A stretch of 7,026 nucleotides of DNA. Origin: Planctomycetota bacterium (GTDB lineage: Bacteria > Planctomycetota > Brocadiia > SM23-32). The notes under the pieces were generated by a model. It was not told where the DNA came from, did not search any database, and saw only the letters and a program-made list of their open reading frames with translations. The stretch covers positions 1 to 7,026 of the forward strand of contig JAGXLK010000112.1 of assembly GCA_018334735.1 (NCBI GenBank), given 5' to 3'. Positions 5,970 to 7,026 of the stretch are shown piece after piece. The position numbers and the translations under genes are program-made. Positions within the stretch are counted from its first letter, which is position 1; every line of letters starts with the position of its first letter.

Positions 5970-5984
5970 CTGCATGCGTTTTTT

Positions 5985-6090
5985 AACCGTCCCGTCTCAA
6001 GTCCAGTTTCGCCCGCCGCTGGGGGGCTCAGTTGAACTCGAGTCTCCGGACTACACGGTCGAGAAGCGGGGTTGGAGGCTTGCAGAATGA
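5985..6090. other. Non-coding stretch before the regulator's leader
   Basis: No gene, RNA or strong repeat seen. A long frame running from 6072 through the regulator gene in another phase is a shadow: it has no domain and contradicts the clear lacI-family reading. Confidence 0.5.
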
Positions 6091-6118
6091 TTGACACCAG
6101 ACATGAGGTTTATATTAC
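6091..6118 (+). promoter_or_regulatory. Possible upstream promoter (TTGACA, weak -10)
   Basis: TTGACA at 6091-6096 is a perfect -35. At 16 nt spacing the -10 would be TATTAC (6113-6118), four of six consensus bases; the better-looking TATATT (6111-6116) is only 14 nt away. A partial operator-like half site follows at 6133-6141, echoing the promoter nearest the regulator gene. Confidence 0.35.
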
Positions 6119-6132
6119 AACAACCTTTAAAG

Positions 6133-6141
6133 ACGTTTCCG
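6133..6141 (+). promoter_or_regulatory. Half-site matching the regulator's operator
   Basis: ACGTTTCCG equals the right nine bases of the palindrome at 6297-6310. The left half is not conserved. It lies 42 bp after a TTGACA, against 41 bp for the full operator, and its centre is 169 bp (about 16 helical turns) from the operator's centre. Confidence 0.35.
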
Positions 6142-6260
6142 GAGGGAAGCTGAGGAATTTGCGCCCGTTGGGATGGGAACAGGCAGCACGATTTTCGGTA
6201 AACGTCCGGCTATCAGCACCCGCAGGGACCCACATTGCAAATTCCTCGGCGAGAAAACTC

Positions 6261-6289
6261 TTGACAAGCCCGAATGCTGGAGGTATGAT
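6261..6289 (+). promoter_or_regulatory. Sigma70-type promoter of the lacI-family gene
   Basis: A perfect -35 TTGACA (6261-6266), exactly 17 nt, then TATGAT (6284-6289, five of six consensus bases). Expected transcription start is about 6295-6297, some 48 nt before the start codon. Confidence 0.8.
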
Positions 6290-6296
6290 AACACTT

Positions 6297-6310
6297 CGGA
6301 AACGTTTCCG
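6297..6310. promoter_or_regulatory. LacI-family operator (autorepression site)
   Basis: CGGAAACGTTTCCG is a perfect 14-bp palindrome with a central CG, the form typical of LacI/GalR-family operators. It covers the predicted transcription start, 8 nt after the -10, where a bound repressor would block RNA polymerase. The gene it precedes encodes a LacI-family protein, so negative autoregulation is the simplest inference. Confidence 0.75.
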
Positions 6311-6343
6311 CAACACTTCCGCACTTCCACAACCTGGAATCTT

Positions 6344-7026
6344 ATGGCAAACAAAACAACCATTGGTGACGTCGCCCAGGAAGCCGAGGTCAGTATCAGC
6401 ACCGTATCACGCGTTCTCAACGGTCACGGCGCCAGCGCCGAAACACGAAACCGCGTCATGGCTGCCGCCGAACAGCTCGATTACCGCCCCAACATGTATG
6501 CACGCGGTATCCGATCCTCACGCAAAAACTGTATGGGCATTCTGGTTGAAGCCAGCGTCGGCGAAGATGACCCCTGGCTGGAACGAATCGTCCTCTCTAT
6601 GGCCAGCACCCTCTCAGAAGCCGATTATGGATGCATGCTCGATTTTTGGAGAAAGGGAAGCGACCATCTGCCTCGCGTGCTCGACAGGGTGGACGGTTGC
6701 ATGCTGCTGGGAAATTTCCCCCGGAGTTTCTTCGAACGTCTGGAACGTCAGGGCAATACCCCGCTTGTTACTTACGACGAAAAAATGCCCTACAACCACG
6801 GTTTCAGTCTCTCAGTTAACTGGGCTGAAGGAATGCATCAGGCCGTCCAATACCTGCTGGCCCTCAATCACCGCCGGATCGGGCTGGTTGTCGCCGGCAC
6901 ACAGTATCCCTCTCTTAGAGCCCGACGCGACGGGTACACGGAAGCCCTCCCCCATTTCGGTCGGTCGGTCGACGAAAGCCTGATTGCCACCAGCGAAACA
7001 ATGGAAGACGGCGGTTTTCACATCCC
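6344..7026 (+). CDS. LacI/GalR-family transcriptional regulator, 5' part (runs off window)
   Basis: The ATG at 6344 opens a frame that stays open to the window end, 227 full codons of an expected roughly 330-350. The DNA-binding domain is canonical: TIGDVAQEAEVSISTVSRVL (residues 6-25) is the helix-turn-helix, with recognition-helix residues I18, S19 and R23, followed by the hinge YRPNMYARGIRSSRK (47-61), where the usual hinge leucine is isoleucine. From about residue 63 (CMGILVEA) the periplasmic-binding-protein-like effector domain begins, with VDGCMLLG (117-123), the HRRIGLVVAG strand (176-185) and RRDGYTEAL (194-202) as family landmarks. Such regulators are cytoplasmic dimers that usually respond to a sugar or its derivative; the ligand is not readable from this part. 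The ribosome-binding site is weak (GGAA, 4 nt from the ATG). A strong promoter and palindromic operator lie directly upstream. Confidence 0.96.
   Translation, partial: MANKTTIGDVAQEAEVSISTVSRVLNGHGASAETRNRVMAAAEQLDYRPNMYARGIRSSRKNCMGILVEASVGEDDPWLERIVLSMASTLSEADYGCMLDFWRKGSDHLPRVLDRVDGCMLLGNFPRSFFERLERQGNTPLVTYDEKMPYNHGFSLSVNWAEGMHQAVQYLLALNHRRIGLVVAGTQYPSLRARRDGYTEALPHFGRSVDESLIATSETMEDGGFHI

Noticed and set aside
5431..5975. Minus-strand frames reading through the GAA-loop element (including HPGLLYAALSGH)
   Set aside because: Translations of this repeat look like the spurious hypothetical proteins I recall from PVC genomes; the DNA constraint is hairpin pairing, not codons.
5950..5984. Rho-independent terminator
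   Set aside because: The hairpin is perfect but the T-run starts 9 nt after the stem, so the normal geometry is missing, and no gene ends nearby.
6072..6983. A 303-codon open frame on the plus strand overlapping the regulator
   Set aside because: It lies in a different phase from the unmistakable LacI-family reading starting at 6344, shows no domain and has shadow-type composition.

Overview
The window most resembles a genome from the PVC superphylum (Lentisphaerota, Kiritimatiellota, Verrucomicrobiota or Planctomycetota). Three things point there: a C-terminal fragment with the H-X9-DG signature of prepilin-like proteins abundant in those phyla, a roughly 1.3 kb gene-poor stretch full of short GC-rich hairpin repeats of a type I associate with those genomes, and a LacI-family regulator with its own operator. 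The assignment is inference; no marker gene is present.

Left third (1-3749): two gene pairs face each other. On the plus strand is the 3' part of a MoxR-type AAA+ ATPase gene, overlapping by 14 nt a DUF58 (vWA-like) membrane-anchored protein gene. On the minus strand an RDD-family membrane protein gene is followed 4 nt later by a SpoIIM-like (DUF95) multi-pass membrane protein gene. The 3' ends of the two pairs are only 34 bp apart. MoxR-DUF58 together with SpoIIM/RDD is a recurrent bacterial neighbourhood, thought to be a chaperone and membrane module linked to envelope or stress functions; its exact task is unknown. Both minus-strand genes appear to start at TTG codons behind good ribosome-binding sites.

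Middle (3750-5059): a plus-strand remnant of a DUF1559-like/H-X9-DG prepilin-type protein, lacking its N-terminal half, lies beside the RDD start. It is followed by a convergent, intact, very acidic 265-residue protein of unknown function.

Right (5060-6343): no convincing gene. This stretch holds direct repeats that can fold into hairpins, a compact element with three hairpins all closed by a GAA triloop, a pair of approximately 31-bp imperfect direct repeats flanking that element, and two perfect tandem hairpins. Nearest the right-hand gene are a strong sigma70-type promoter (TTGACA-N17-TATGAT) and a perfect 14-bp palindrome, CGGAAACGTTTCCG, at the predicted transcription start. A weaker promoter-plus-half-operator arrangement lies about 170 bp upstream. 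The window ends inside the lacI-family gene (6344 onwards), which this promoter and operator very probably serve by autorepression.

I see no CRISPR array, tRNA, rRNA, insertion sequence or recognisable defence system, and no clear evidence of a wholly new system. The best leads are the GAA-loop hairpin element, the duplicated promoter/operator architecture and the uncharacterised acidic protein.
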